From positions 62,001 to 126,000 of the forward strand of contig NZ_LOEP01000022.1 in assembly GCF_001482285.1 (NCBI RefSeq): DNA of 64,000 nucleotides. The letters are read 5' to 3'. The position numbers and the translations under genes are program-made. Under the pieces are notes generated by a model. That model worked only from the letters and a program-made list of their open reading frames with translations, ran no database searches and was not told the origin of the DNA. Source of the DNA: Haloferax sp. Q22 (GTDB lineage Archaea; Halobacteriota; Halobacteria; Halobacteriales; Haloferacaceae). Below are positions 17,072 to 26,129 of this stretch, one piece after another. The first letter of the stretch is position 1. Each line of letters starts with the position of its first letter.

Positions 17072-18070
17072 TTACTCGGTGACGGTCAGGCCGGGCGTCT
17101 CCGCGGGCGCGCCGAGCAGTTCCTTCAGTTCGTCGTCGACGCGGAGCACGGAGACCGAACAGCCCATCATGTCGAGCGAGGTCATGTAGTCGCCGACCCA
17201 CGCGTCCCACGTCTCGATGCCCCGGTCGCCGAGGATGGACTGGAGCTTGCGGTTGACGATGTACAGCTCCGAAAGCGGCGTGCCGCCCATGCCGTTGACC
17301 ATCGTCACGACCTCCTCGCCCTCGTCGAGTTCGAGGTCGTCGAGGACGTTCTCGGTCAGGTGTTCGGTTATCTCGTCGGCGCTCATGACGTCGGCGCGCT
17401 CGGTGCCCGGCTCGCCGTGGATGCCGATGCCGAGTTCGATTTCGTCCTCGCCGAGGTCGAACGTCGGTTCGCCCTTCTCCGGGGTGACACAGGAGGTGAG
17501 CGCCATCCCCATCGTCCGCACGTTGTCGACGACCTTCTCTGCGACCGCTGTGACCTCGCCGAGGTCCCCGCCCGCGGCGGCCTTCGCGCCGGCGCACTTG
17601 TGGACGAAGATGGTGCCCGCGACGCCGCGACGGCCCGACGTGTACAGCGAGTCCTCGACGGCCACGTCGTCGTTGACGACGACCTGCTCGACCTCGACGC
17701 CTTCCATGGCGGCCATCTCGGCGGCGGTGTCGAAGTTCATCACGTCGCCCTCGTAGTTCTTGACGACGCAGAGGACGCCCTCGCCCGCGTCCGTGGCCTG
17801 AATCATCTCGTTCAACTGGTCGGCAGTCGGCGAGGTGAACACCTCACCCGCCGCCGCGCCGTCGAGCATCCCCTCGCCGAGATAGCCCGCGTGCGTCGGC
17901 TCGTGACCCGACCCGCCGCCGGAGACAACCGCGACCTTCCCCTCGACCGGCGCGTCGTCGCGGACGAGGACGTTCGTGCCGTCGAGCCGGCGCAGTTCGG
18001 GGTGCGCCGCGACCATCCCGTCGAGCATCTCGTCTACGACCGCTCCGGGTTCGTTGATGAGTTTCTTCAT
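17072..18070 (-). CDS. dhaK: Dihydroxyacetone kinase subunit DhaK
   Basis: Substrate-binding subunit of 332 residues. GGGSGHEPTHAGYLGEGML (51-69) is the conserved DhaK motif, and ELGIGIHGEPG places the catalytic His at 218, the same number as in E. coli DhaK, where it binds dihydroxyacetone covalently as a hemiaminal. The product, dihydroxyacetone phosphate, enters glycolysis or gluconeogenesis. The gene faces the glpK-ptsH2 unit. A TATA-like box lies about 25 nt upstream of the ATG. Confidence 0.96.
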   Translation of the reverse strand: MKKLINEPGAVVDEMLDGMVAAHPELRRLDGTNVLVRDDAPVEGKVAVVSGGGSGHEPTHAGYLGEGMLDGAAAGEVFTSPTADQLNEMIQATDAGEGVLCVVKNYEGDVMNFDTAAEMAAMEGVEVEQVVVNDDVAVEDSLYTSGRRGVAGTIFVHKCAGAKAAAGGDLGEVTAVAEKVVDNVRTMGMALTSCVTPEKGEPTFDLGEDEIELGIGIHGEPGTERADVMSADEITEHLTENVLDDLELDEGEEVVTMVNGMGGTPLSELYIVNRKLQSILGDRGIETWDAWVGDYMTSLDMMGCSVSVLRVDDELKELLGAPAETPGLTVTE

Positions 18071-18090
18071 GACTCACCGTCCATCACGTT

Positions 18091-18098
18091 CGATAAGG
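18091..18098 (-). promoter_or_regulatory. TATA box of dhaK
   Basis: On the minus strand the sequence reads CTTATCG about 25 nt before the dhaK ATG, consistent with a leaderless transcript. Confidence 0.45.
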
Positions 18099-18250
18099 TC
18101 AAAAGTGTTGGTCAGCCGGAAGTCGAAGCCGGCGTCGTCTGCGAAAAATCGGGTCACGTCACCCCCGATTTCACGGGGGTCGATGGCGGCCGAGTATCGG
18201 TCGGCGTGCCAACCGACGCGCCGACCAGCGGTTGGGGGGCGCGAGCCGTC

Positions 18251-21200
18251 TCAGTCGAGTTGCGTGACCGCGATGGTCACCGACACGTCCTCGACGTCCC
18301 ACGTCTCGACCGTCTCGCCCTCGGCGCTTCCGAGGTCGAACTCGCGGGCGCGGACCTCCTCGGCGATGAGGTCGCTGTTCTCCTCGACGAAGCCGGCGAC
18401 GCGCTCGTCGTCGACCGCGAGCGACACGTCGATTTCGGCCTCGACGTCGAGGTCGAGTTGTTTGCGCATCTCTTGGATGCGGCGGATGACGTCGCGGGCG
18501 TAGCCCTCGGATTCGATGTCGTCGGTGAGTTCGGTGTCGACGTAAACCGTGCCGCCCTCGAAGTCGGCTCCGGTGACGTGTTCCGGCGGTTCCGCACGGT
18601 ACGAGACCATCTCGTCGGTGAGGTCGTACGTCTCGCCGTCGACTTCGACGCCGGACTCGACTTCGGCGCGCGAGAGGCCTTCGACGGCCTCCATGATTTT
18701 CTGGGCGTCAGCGCCGAACTCCGGCCCGATGACGCTCATCTGCGGCTCTGCGGTCTCGACGAGTTCGTCGAAGACCTCGACGACCTGCACGTCGCGGGTG
18801 TTCACGCGCTCCGCGAGGAGGTCCGAGAGGGCTTCGACCGCGTCGGCGACCTCGGCGTCTTCGGACTCGACAACGATGCGCGAGACGGGCCAGCGGAGCT
18901 TGCGGCCGCCGAGTTGGCGGGCGTGCGCCGCGGCCTCCTCCACGTCGCGGAGGACGGCCATGTTGGCCTCCAGTTCCTCGTCGCGGCGGTCCTCGTCGGC
19001 CTCGGGGTACGACAGCATGTGGACGGACGTCTCCGAGCCGTCGAGTCGCTGGTACATCCGCTCGGCCATGTAGGGCGCGTAGGGTGCGATGAGCCGGATG
19101 GACTCCGAGAGCACCGTCGAGAGCGTGGCGTACGCGCCGAGCTTCGACGCCGAGTCCTCCTCGTCCCACATGCGCTCGCGGATGGCCTTCACGTAGAAGC
19201 GCGACACGTCCTTCGTGATGAAGTCGAGAAGGGTGTTGAGCGCGGTGGAGACCTCGTAGTCGTCCCACGCGTCGGCCATCTCGGCCTCGACGGTCTGGAG
19301 CCGCGAGAGCACCCACTCGTCGACGACGGTGAGTTCGCCTTCCGAGAGGTCTGCCTCGGCGGGGTCGTAGCCGTCGAGGTCCATGTACGGAAGCGGGAAG
19401 CGGAAGACGTTCCAGAAGATGTTGAGCGTCGACTGGGTGTCGGCGAGGCCGTCCCACTCGAACGAGAGGTCGACGCCCTGCTGGTCGTGGCTGAGGAGGT
19501 AGGCGCGAAGCGGGTCGCGGCCGGCGCGGTCGATAGCCTCCTCGGGCGTCACGATGTTGCCGACGGACTTCGACATCTTGCGGCCGTCCTTGTCGTTGGC
19601 GAAGCCGTGCATGATGACCTCCTTGTACGGCGACTCGCCGGTCGCGGCGGTGCCCATGCCGAGTTGCGACCAGAACCAGCCGCGGGTCTGGTCGTGCGCC
19701 TCGATGATGAGGTCGGCGGGCCACAGCTCGTCGTACGCCTCCGTCTCGCCGGGGAAGTCGAGGGTGCCCCACGTGGCGACGGAAGAGTCGATCCACACGT
19801 CGAACACGTCGGGGACGCGCTCGTAGGTCACGCCGTCTTCGGTGATGGTGATGGGGTCCACCGAGGGCCGGTGGAGGTCCACCGTCTCGGGGTCGATGTC
19901 CTGGTCGGCGCGCTCGGCGAGTTCCTCGCGAGTGCCGACGACAATCATCTCCTGTGCGCCCTCGGCGTCGGCGTCCTGCGGGACCCAGATGGGAAGCGGG
20001 ATGCCCCAGTAGCGCTGGCGGGAGACGTTCCAGTCGGGCGCGTCGCTCACGAAGTCGCGGAAGCGGTTGTCGCGGGCCCACTGCGGGTGCCACTCGGACT
20101 CCTCGATGTTGTCGAGGAGCTGTTCTTTCACGTCAGTAACCGTGATGAACCACTGGTCGGTGGCGAGGAAGATGATGTCCGTATCACAGCGCCAACAGTG
20201 GCCGTAGCGGTGGTCGTGTTCGCCGGCGTGGAGCAGGTGGCCGAGTTCGTCGAGGTCCTCGATGACTTCCGGGTTGGCGTCGCGGACGAAGGTCCCCGCG
20301 TAGTCGCCGCCCTGCTCAGTGAACTCGCCTTTGTCGTCGACGGGGACGAACACGTCTAAGCCGAGTTCCTGCCCGCGGGCGAAGTCTTCCTGACCGTGAC
20401 CGGGCGCGGAGTGGACGAGGCCCGTGCGGTCGGCCTCGACGTAGTCGGCGGTGTACACCTGTCCCGCGCCCTCGAAGTCGGCGTACTCGGCGACGACGCC
20501 GTCGAGCGGGTGGTCGTACTCCCAGCCGACCATCTCCTCGCCCGTGACCTCCGAGAGGACCTCGTAGTCCTCGTAGCGGCCCTTCTTCAGAACCTCCTCG
20601 ACGCAGGGTTCGGCGAGGTACAGCACTTCGCTCTCGCCGTCCTTCTCGGCGCGGACCTCCTGATACGTCATCTCGCCGTCGACGGCGACGAACGTGTTGG
20701 CGGGGATGGTCCACGGCGTCGTCGTCCAGATGACGAGATTGCCCTCGCGTCCCTTCAGCGGGAACTTGACGTAGATAGAGGGCGAGGTGATTTCGTCGTA
20801 CTCGACCTCGTTGGCCGCGATGGCGGTCTGACAGCGCGGGCAGTAGTTGACGCTCCGCTTGCCCTGTTCGACGAGTCCGTTTTCGGCGACCTTCGAGAAG
20901 GCCCACCACGCAGACTCCATGTACTCGGGCGACAGCGTCTGGTAGGGGTTGTCCCAGTCCATCCACGCGCCGATGGACTGGAAGTCCTCGTCCATCGCCT
21001 CGCGGTTGCGGACGGCGAACTCCTTGCACTTCTGGATGAACTGCTCCATGCCGAACTCCTCGATGTCGCGCTTCGAGGTGAAGCCGAGTTCCTCCTCGAC
21101 TTTGACCTCGATGGGGAGACCGTGCATGTCGTAGCCGGGGCGGTCCGTGACCTGATGCCCCGTCATGCGCTTGTGCCGGATGACGGCGTCTTTCAGGGTC

Positions 21201-21382
21201 TTGTTCCACGCCGTGCCGAGGTGCATCTGGCCGGACGTGTACGGCGGGCCGTCGACGAAGAAGAACGACGGGTCGTCGGCGTGTGCCTCCTTCGTCGCCT
21301 CGTACGCGTCGTTCTCGTCCCAGTACTCGCCGACGACGGACTCCACGTCCGACGGCGTGTACTGGTCTGCGATGTCTTCCAT
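18251..21382 (-). CDS. ileS: Isoleucyl-tRNA synthetase
   Basis: Class I aminoacyl-tRNA synthetase charging tRNA-Ile in the cytoplasm, 1043 residues. The HIGH-equivalent HLGT is at 54-57 in GPPYTSGQMHLGTAWNK, and KMSKS is at 602-606. The editing (CP1) domain carries GHGQEDF and the typical TTPWTIPANT segment, followed by an anticodon-binding domain and an acidic C-terminal extension. Archaeal/eukaryotic-type length. The start is the ATG at 21382, with TATATAT about 22 nt upstream; longer forms would run through that promoter. Confidence 0.97.
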   Translation of the reverse strand: MEDIADQYTPSDVESVVGEYWDENDAYEATKEAHADDPSFFFVDGPPYTSGQMHLGTAWNKTLKDAVIRHKRMTGHQVTDRPGYDMHGLPIEVKVEEELGFTSKRDIEEFGMEQFIQKCKEFAVRNREAMDEDFQSIGAWMDWDNPYQTLSPEYMESAWWAFSKVAENGLVEQGKRSVNYCPRCQTAIAANEVEYDEITSPSIYVKFPLKGREGNLVIWTTTPWTIPANTFVAVDGEMTYQEVRAEKDGESEVLYLAEPCVEEVLKKGRYEDYEVLSEVTGEEMVGWEYDHPLDGVVAEYADFEGAGQVYTADYVEADRTGLVHSAPGHGQEDFARGQELGLDVFVPVDDKGEFTEQGGDYAGTFVRDANPEVIEDLDELGHLLHAGEHDHRYGHCWRCDTDIIFLATDQWFITVTDVKEQLLDNIEESEWHPQWARDNRFRDFVSDAPDWNVSRQRYWGIPLPIWVPQDADAEGAQEMIVVGTREELAERADQDIDPETVDLHRPSVDPITITEDGVTYERVPDVFDVWIDSSVATWGTLDFPGETEAYDELWPADLIIEAHDQTRGWFWSQLGMGTAATGESPYKEVIMHGFANDKDGRKMSKSVGNIVTPEEAIDRAGRDPLRAYLLSHDQQGVDLSFEWDGLADTQSTLNIFWNVFRFPLPYMDLDGYDPAEADLSEGELTVVDEWVLSRLQTVEAEMADAWDDYEVSTALNTLLDFITKDVSRFYVKAIRERMWDEEDSASKLGAYATLSTVLSESIRLIAPYAPYMAERMYQRLDGSETSVHMLSYPEADEDRRDEELEANMAVLRDVEEAAAHARQLGGRKLRWPVSRIVVESEDAEVADAVEALSDLLAERVNTRDVQVVEVFDELVETAEPQMSVIGPEFGADAQKIMEAVEGLSRAEVESGVEVDGETYDLTDEMVSYRAEPPEHVTGADFEGGTVYVDTELTDDIESEGYARDVIRRIQEMRKQLDLDVEAEIDVSLAVDDERVAGFVEENSDLIAEEVRAREFDLGSAEGETVETWDVEDVSVTIAVTQLD

Positions 21383-21820
21383 ACCCCGTCCTTCTCGTGG
21401 ATATATATCAAAACGGCGGGTCTGGTCCGCGTCGGCGGGACGTGCCGCCGGGTCAGACTCAGACACGGCAGACCCTCCGCTGTCGATTGGCTACTGGTCG
21501 CTGTCGATACGCCTGTCGGGTGTGGGTCGTGTGTCGCTCCATGTTGGATTCCGGTGGTCGTGGTCACACCGGACGGGAGACCGCTGTCGCTCGGAAGTCG
21601 ATACGGGAGGGAGTCGAGGATGAGTGAGATGCGAGGCTACTGCCCCGCAATAATGGGCGACGGGGCGACGACCGAGCGCCGTGACTGGCCGACCGCGGGC
21701 GGGCGGCGCGGAGTCCGGTGTCGTCGCATGCTGTTCGAACGAAGTCTCGGAAGCGACATAACGCTTACTCCGACGCCGACTCGCGGCCCGACGCCACCGG
21801 CGCCACCGCTGCCGCCGACG
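21383..21820. other. Gene-free gap upstream of ileS
   Basis: About 440 bp between the ileS start and the stop of the lipoprotein gene. Apart from the ileS TATA box, no convincing gene, tRNA or repeat is seen. Open frames here are Arg-rich or Pro-rich and lack the acidic bias of real genes. Confidence 0.5.
21400..21408 (-). promoter_or_regulatory. TATA box of ileS
   Basis: The minus strand reads GATATATATCC just upstream of the start codon, centred about 22-23 nt away. It is a strong archaeal TATA element and supports the chosen start. Confidence 0.65.
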
Positions 21821-22423
21821 CTACCGGTCCGACCAGCGACCGACGCGATGTGTTGCAACGACCGACTCGGAGTCCGACCCGTGCGTGGTCCCGGACTCGT
21901 CGTCGCGCTCGAACATCCGGAGCGTGGCGTTCGTCGGCGCGGCGCCTCTCGCCACGTCGAACTTCGAGAGGTGGGTGCAGACGAGCGTGTCGGTCTCGAA
22001 CGGTTCGAGGTCGGCGGGTGGCGACCGGCGAATCGGGAGCTCGGCGTCGCGCCAGCCGGTCCACGACGGGGACTGCGCGACGTTGTAGAACGCGGCGTCT
22101 TCGCGGGGCATCCGGACCTCGAACAGGAGGACGAACGAGTCGCCCTCGGCCCACAGCAGGTCGTTCGAGTACTGGCCCTGCATCGCGCGGTCGGTGAACA
22201 CGTCCGTCTGGTCGTCCGGCGGGTCGGCGAACAGCCACCCGCGGAAGTCGGCGTCGTCGGGGAACGACCCGTTCACGTACTGCTCGTCTGCCGGGTGGAG
22301 TTTCGAGTGGCCGGTGTCGGCGCGGATTCGACCGCTCGCGGTCCGTCGGGCGTCGGCGAGACAGCCCGAGAGACCCGCCAGCGAGAGCACGGCAGCGCTC
22401 GAAAGGAGGGCTCGGCGGTGCAT
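21821..22423 (-). CDS. Predicted lipoprotein, unknown function
   Basis: A 200-residue exported protein. The N-terminus MHRRALLSSAAVLSLAGLSGC has a charged start, a hydrophobic core and the lipobox LSGC (Cys21), so it should be lipid-anchored outside the cell. The mature part has beta-rich segments (NDLLWAEGDSFVLLFEVRMP, TDTLVCTHLSKFDV) but no family that I recognise. Haloarchaeal lipoproteins are often Tat exported. The RR pair fits weakly with a Tat signal. It is followed by a gene of unknown function on the same strand. Confidence 0.7.
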   Translation of the reverse strand: MHRRALLSSAAVLSLAGLSGCLADARRTASGRIRADTGHSKLHPADEQYVNGSFPDDADFRGWLFADPPDDQTDVFTDRAMQGQYSNDLLWAEGDSFVLLFEVRMPREDAAFYNVAQSPSWTGWRDAELPIRRSPPADLEPFETDTLVCTHLSKFDVARGAAPTNATLRMFERDDESGTTHGSDSESVVATHRVGRWSDR

Positions 22424-22483
22424 ACTGTCGTGTGACGTGGGGACGACATAAACGTCCGCCGCCGTGACACGCGTCCCGGCGGA

Positions 22484-22939
22484 TCAGCCGAAGTCGGGCA
22501 GGTCGTCGGGCGCTTCGTACTCGGACTCCCAGTCGATGTAGTCGTCTTTGAGCACGTCGCACACGTCCTGTCCGAGTTCGGTGAGGCCGGCGTTGATAGA
22601 CGACACCTCGCCCCACGAGGTCAGTTCGGGGTGGAGTTGTCGTTCTTTCCAGTCCTCGGGGATGCCCGGCGCGTGGTAGCCGACGCGGTCGGCGAAGTCG
22701 TCCCAGAAGAAGTCGAAGTGAGAAAGGAGGTCGAGGTCGAGGACGATTTCCCACTGCGCCTCGGTGACGGGCGTCTCCGCGGCCCACGACTCGAAGGCGT
22801 CAGCCCACGCGCCGGCTTCGAGGAACTCCTCCAACTCGGCGCGCTTGAAGTCGGCGTCGGCCGCCACTTGGGCGTCGTCGTACTGATTCGGGTCGACGGT
22901 CGGGAGCGACGGCGGGTCCGGGATGGGAACGTCGAGCAT
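22484..22939 (-). CDS. Conserved hypothetical acidic protein
   Basis: A 151-residue soluble protein with typical haloarchaeal acidity and many Trp and Phe residues (AWADAFESWAAETP, LSHFDFFWDDFADRVGYHAPGIPEDW). No catalytic motif, transmembrane segment or known domain is recognised. The gene is codirectional with the thioesterase upstream, 54 bp away, and with the lipoprotein downstream, 60 bp away. I assign no function. Confidence 0.7.
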   Translation of the reverse strand: MLDVPIPDPPSLPTVDPNQYDDAQVAADADFKRAELEEFLEAGAWADAFESWAAETPVTEAQWEIVLDLDLLSHFDFFWDDFADRVGYHAPGIPEDWKERQLHPELTSWGEVSSINAGLTELGQDVCDVLKDDYIDWESEYEAPDDLPDFG

Positions 22940-22993
22940 GGTCGCCAGTCGGTCGCCGTCCGGGAAAAGGGTTCGGCGCTGGTGCTGGCTCCC

Positions 22994-23479
22994 TCAGTTC
23001 TCCATGCGCTCGATGACGGATTCGAGCTGGTCGGCGCGGGCGGCGACCGCCTCGGCGCGAAGCTCCTCTTCCTCGTCGGTCTCGCAGACGAGTCGGGGGA
23101 CTGGCGTCGGCTTCCCGTCGTCGTCGAGGGCGACGAACGTCAGGAACGAGGTGGTCGTCTTCCGTAGTTCGTCGGTCTTCGGGTTCTCGGCGTGCACGTC
23201 GACTTTCACGTCCACGCTGGTCCGGCCGACGTTGAACACGTACGCCTCCATCACGGCGACTTCGCCGAGGTCGATGGGGCTGATGAAGTCGACGTGGTCC
23301 ATCGACGCGGTGACGCACTGGCGGTTCGAAAAGCGCATCGCCGCGATGGCCCCGCAGATGTCCATCCAGTGGAGGACCGCGCCACCGAGGGCTCGCCCGA
23401 GGTTGTTGGTGTCGTTCGGCAGGAGGAGTTCGGTCATCTCGGTGCGCGACTCGTCGAGCGTCGCGGTGGATTCGCTCAT
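22994..23479 (-). CDS. Acyl-CoA thioesterase, hotdog fold
   Basis: A 161-residue hotdog-domain thioesterase of the YciA/BFIT/acyl-CoA hydrolase type. It carries the characteristic LLPNDTNNLGRALGGAVLHWMD stretch (about 19-40, with the catalytic Asn/Asp region), then RQCVTASMDHVDFISPIDLGEVAVMEAYV and FLTFVALDDDGKPTPVP. It hydrolyses fatty acyl-CoA esters. Chain-length preference cannot be read. The C-terminus is a short helical acidic tail. Confidence 0.9.
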   Translation of the reverse strand: MSESTATLDESRTEMTELLLPNDTNNLGRALGGAVLHWMDICGAIAAMRFSNRQCVTASMDHVDFISPIDLGEVAVMEAYVFNVGRTSVDVKVDVHAENPKTDELRKTTTSFLTFVALDDDGKPTPVPRLVCETDEEEELRAEAVAARADQLESVIERMEN

Positions 23480-23539
23480 GCGAGCAGGGTCACGCCGAAG
23501 GGGCTTGAAATCGTGGGGCGCGGCGGCGACGCCCCCGGT

Positions 23540-23983
23540 TCACTCGTCGAAGTCGGCGTCGAACGCCTCGGGCGACTGCCCGGCGGCGTCGAGCACCTCG
23601 TCGGAGATGAGAATCGGACAGTCAACGCGGATGGCGAGGGCGATGGCGTCGCTCGGACGAGCGTCGAAGACGAACGTCCGCGCCTCACCGTCGTGGTACC
23701 GCTCGGCGTCGACCTTGGCGAGGAACGTGCCGTTCGAGAGGTCGTCGATGCGGATGCTGTCGATGGCCCCGCCGAACTCGGTCACCATCTCGACCAGGAG
23801 GTCGTGGGTTAGCGGGCGCTCGAACTGCTCGCCGGAGAGGCCGAGTTGGATGGCCTGAGCCTGGTCCGACGTGATGACGATGGGCAGGAACTCGTCGCGG
23901 GCTTCGAGGACCACTGCCGGGACGTTCGAGCCGTCTTCGCCGACGCCGACCCCGATACCGCGGACCACGGCACGGTGTTTCAT
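23540..23983 (-). CDS. Bifunctional nuclease family protein (DUF151)
   Basis: A 147-residue protein of the DUF151 / bifunctional nuclease family. Typical motifs are FLPIVITSDQAQAIQLGLSG, RPLTHDLLVEMVTEFGGAIDSIRIDDLSNGTFLAKV and FDARPSDAIALAIRVDCPILISDEVLDAAG. Plant members have RNase/DNase activity; archaeal roles are not established. The ATG at 23983 starts MKHRAVVRG, and longer frames upstream are antisense to the glycerate kinase. It is separated by 80 bp from the regulator gene upstream. Confidence 0.88.
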   Translation of the reverse strand: MKHRAVVRGIGVGVGEDGSNVPAVVLEARDEFLPIVITSDQAQAIQLGLSGEQFERPLTHDLLVEMVTEFGGAIDSIRIDDLSNGTFLAKVDAERYHDGEARTFVFDARPSDAIALAIRVDCPILISDEVLDAAGQSPEAFDADFDE

Positions 23984-24063
23984 GGTATGCTGTAGTTGGC
24001 CGGAGTACGAATAGTTACCCCAGGGGAGTCGCCGACCCGGTCGCCGTCCGCTCCCGCGGAGCC

Positions 24064-24684
24064 TCAGCGTCGGGCGAACTGAACGGCCGCGATGACGAGC
24101 AAGATGACGAGGCCGCCGGCGAAGAAGGCGAGTCCCGGCGGGATTCCCTGCGCCGCCGCGGGCGCGGCCTCCACAGCCATCGTGGAGACCGTCCCGGCGT
24201 CGGCGGACTCCGCGGCACCGCCGGCACCGCCGAGGACGCCGAGACCGCGGGACGCGACCCACTGGACGAACGCCGAGAGCAGGGCCAACACGGCGACGCC
24301 GCCGAGCAGACTCGACAGCATGGACGCGAGGCCCGTCCGCGTCTCCTCGCCGGCGGCGACGACGACCAGCGGCCTGTCGGCGGGCGCGTACACCTTCATC
24401 TCGCGGCCCTTCTCGGAGTAGACGGTGTCGACCACCTCGACGAGGCCCGCGTCGTCGAGCTTTCGGAGATGGTACTGGACGTTCTGGAGCGACGTGTCGA
24501 CGCGCTCTGCGAGGTCCGCGGCGTTCGTCGGCGTTTCGTGGAGCGCGGCGAGCACGCGGCGGGCCGTCTCCGACGAGAGCGCCGATAGGAGGTCCGACGC
24601 CTCGTCGTCGTCGAGTCCGATAACCCGCGGGGAAGATTCGTCCGCGGCGGAGGTGTCGGGAGTGGAGGGCAACAAACCGGCCAT
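24064..24684 (-). CDS. Membrane-anchored ArsR-type transcription regulator
   Basis: A 206-residue protein joining a winged helix-turn-helix to membrane segments. The HTH (about 28-98) contains LLSALSSETARRVLAALHETPTNAADLAERVDTSLQ in separate helices and a wing with YSEKGREMKVYAP. Hydrophobic segments follow at about 120-145 and 184-202, joined by a Gly/Ala-rich external linker. The DNA-binding part would be cytoplasmic. Such HTH-plus-two-TM proteins are common in haloarchaea. Which signal is sensed and which genes are controlled is not known. Codirectional with glycerate kinase upstream. Confidence 0.85.
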   Translation of the reverse strand: MAGLLPSTPDTSAADESSPRVIGLDDDEASDLLSALSSETARRVLAALHETPTNAADLAERVDTSLQNVQYHLRKLDDAGLVEVVDTVYSEKGREMKVYAPADRPLVVVAAGEETRTGLASMLSSLLGGVAVLALLSAFVQWVASRGLGVLGGAGGAAESADAGTVSTMAVEAAPAAAQGIPPGLAFFAGGLVILLVIAAVQFARR

Positions 24685-24747
24685 AGGGGTGAGTACTCCG
24701 CCGGAGGATACAAACCTGTTGTCCGTCGCCCGCGAAACGGTCGGCGC

Positions 24748-26076
24748 TCAGACGCCCTCGCCGACCACGACGACGCGCAGGTCGTTGACGTTCGTCCCCG
24801 TCGCGCCGGATTCGACGAGCGCGCCGGCCTCCCGAAGCACCGGGAGCGCGTCGTTTCTCGCCAGCGCGTCGTGAGCGTCGCCGGCGTCGACGGTCGACGA
24901 GTCCACGACCGCGCCCGCGACCTCCGTCCCGCCGTCTTTCCCGTCGCTGTCGATGCTGGCGAGGACGGTCTCGTCGGGGAGTTCCGCGGCGGCCGCGAGA
25001 CAGAATTCGAGGTTCGGTCCGCCGTCGCCGTCGCCGCGGACCGTCACGGTGCACTCGCCGCCCGAGAGAACCACGGCGGGCGCGGCAATCGGGTTCCCGG
25101 TGGCGAGTGACTCCTCCGCGACGGCCACGTGTGTCTTCGCGGCCTCGCGGGCCTCGCCGCGCACGCGAGATGAGAGGACGAGCGGGTCGTAACCGCGTTC
25201 GTCGGCCACCTCGCGGGCGGCGTCGAGCGCGGTGAAGGTGTCCGCGAGAACGTGGTTCGTCACCCGGTCGAACACCGAGTCGCCGGGTTTCGGCGTCTCC
25301 GGGATGTCTCCCGCGGAGCCGCGGGCGAGGCGCGTGCGAACCGACTTCGGCACGTCGAGATCGAAGCGGTCCAGCACGTCGAGGGCGTCGTCGTAGGTCG
25401 TCTCGTCGGGCGCGGTCGGCCCGGAGGCGATGACGCCGAGGTCGTTTCCGACCACGTCCGAGAGGACGAGGCCGACGACCGTCGCGGGCGCGGCGAGGCG
25501 CGCGAGACCGCCGCCCTTCAGCGTCGAGACGTGCTTTCTGACCGCGTTGAGGTCGTGAATCTCCGCGCCGCTTTCGAGCAGTCTGTCGGTCGTCTCCTGC
25601 AACTCGGCGAGCGAGATGCCTTCGGCGGGAGCCGGGAGGACCGCGCTCGCGCCGCCGGTGATGGCGGCGAGGACGAGCGTGCGGTCGTCGAGGTCGGAAA
25701 TGAGGTCCACGAGTCGCCGGGTGCTCTCGACGCCGCGCGCGGAGGGAACCGGGTGGTCGCCGGGGAGTCGCTCGATGCGCCCGTCGGGGCTCGGCGTCGG
25801 GTCGGGCGTCACCACGACGCCGTCGTCGATGCGGTCGCCGAGGACGGCTTCGAGGGCGTCGGCGACGCCGTCGCCGGCTTTGCCCCCGCCGACGACGAGG
25901 ATGCGGTCGTAGGCGGTCAGGTCGTACGTCTCGTCCGCGACGGTCAGTGCGTCGCCGTCGAGCGACACGGATTCGCGGACGACGCGGTCGGGAAGGACGG
26001 CCTCGACGCCGGCCTGCAGGCAGTCGATGGCCGTCTCGTGGGCGGGCGTCGGGGTTCGCGCGTCGAAATTCTGCAT
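24748..26076 (-). CDS. Glycerate 2-kinase (DUF4147/MOFRL family)
   Basis: A 442-residue glycerate kinase of the DUF4147-MOFRL type. N-terminal motifs include DRILVVGGGKAGDGVADALEAVLGDR and ITGGASAVLPAPAEGISL. The C-terminal MOFRL part has LSGGECTVTVRGDGDGGPNLEF and ASIDSDGKDGGTEVAGAVVD. In archaea these enzymes phosphorylate D-glycerate to 2-phosphoglycerate in branched Entner-Doudoroff and related pathways. The start ATG at 26076 lies only 53 bp from the divergent TraB gene, so the two promoters must overlap. Confidence 0.92.
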   Translation of the reverse strand: MQNFDARTPTPAHETAIDCLQAGVEAVLPDRVVRESVSLDGDALTVADETYDLTAYDRILVVGGGKAGDGVADALEAVLGDRIDDGVVVTPDPTPSPDGRIERLPGDHPVPSARGVESTRRLVDLISDLDDRTLVLAAITGGASAVLPAPAEGISLAELQETTDRLLESGAEIHDLNAVRKHVSTLKGGGLARLAAPATVVGLVLSDVVGNDLGVIASGPTAPDETTYDDALDVLDRFDLDVPKSVRTRLARGSAGDIPETPKPGDSVFDRVTNHVLADTFTALDAAREVADERGYDPLVLSSRVRGEAREAAKTHVAVAEESLATGNPIAAPAVVLSGGECTVTVRGDGDGGPNLEFCLAAAAELPDETVLASIDSDGKDGGTEVAGAVVDSSTVDAGDAHDALARNDALPVLREAGALVESGATGTNVNDLRVVVVGEGV

Positions 26077-26129
26077 AGTTCGTGGGAGATGCCGACACGG
26101 ATAAAAACCGTGGGGCGGTAAACCCGGCG

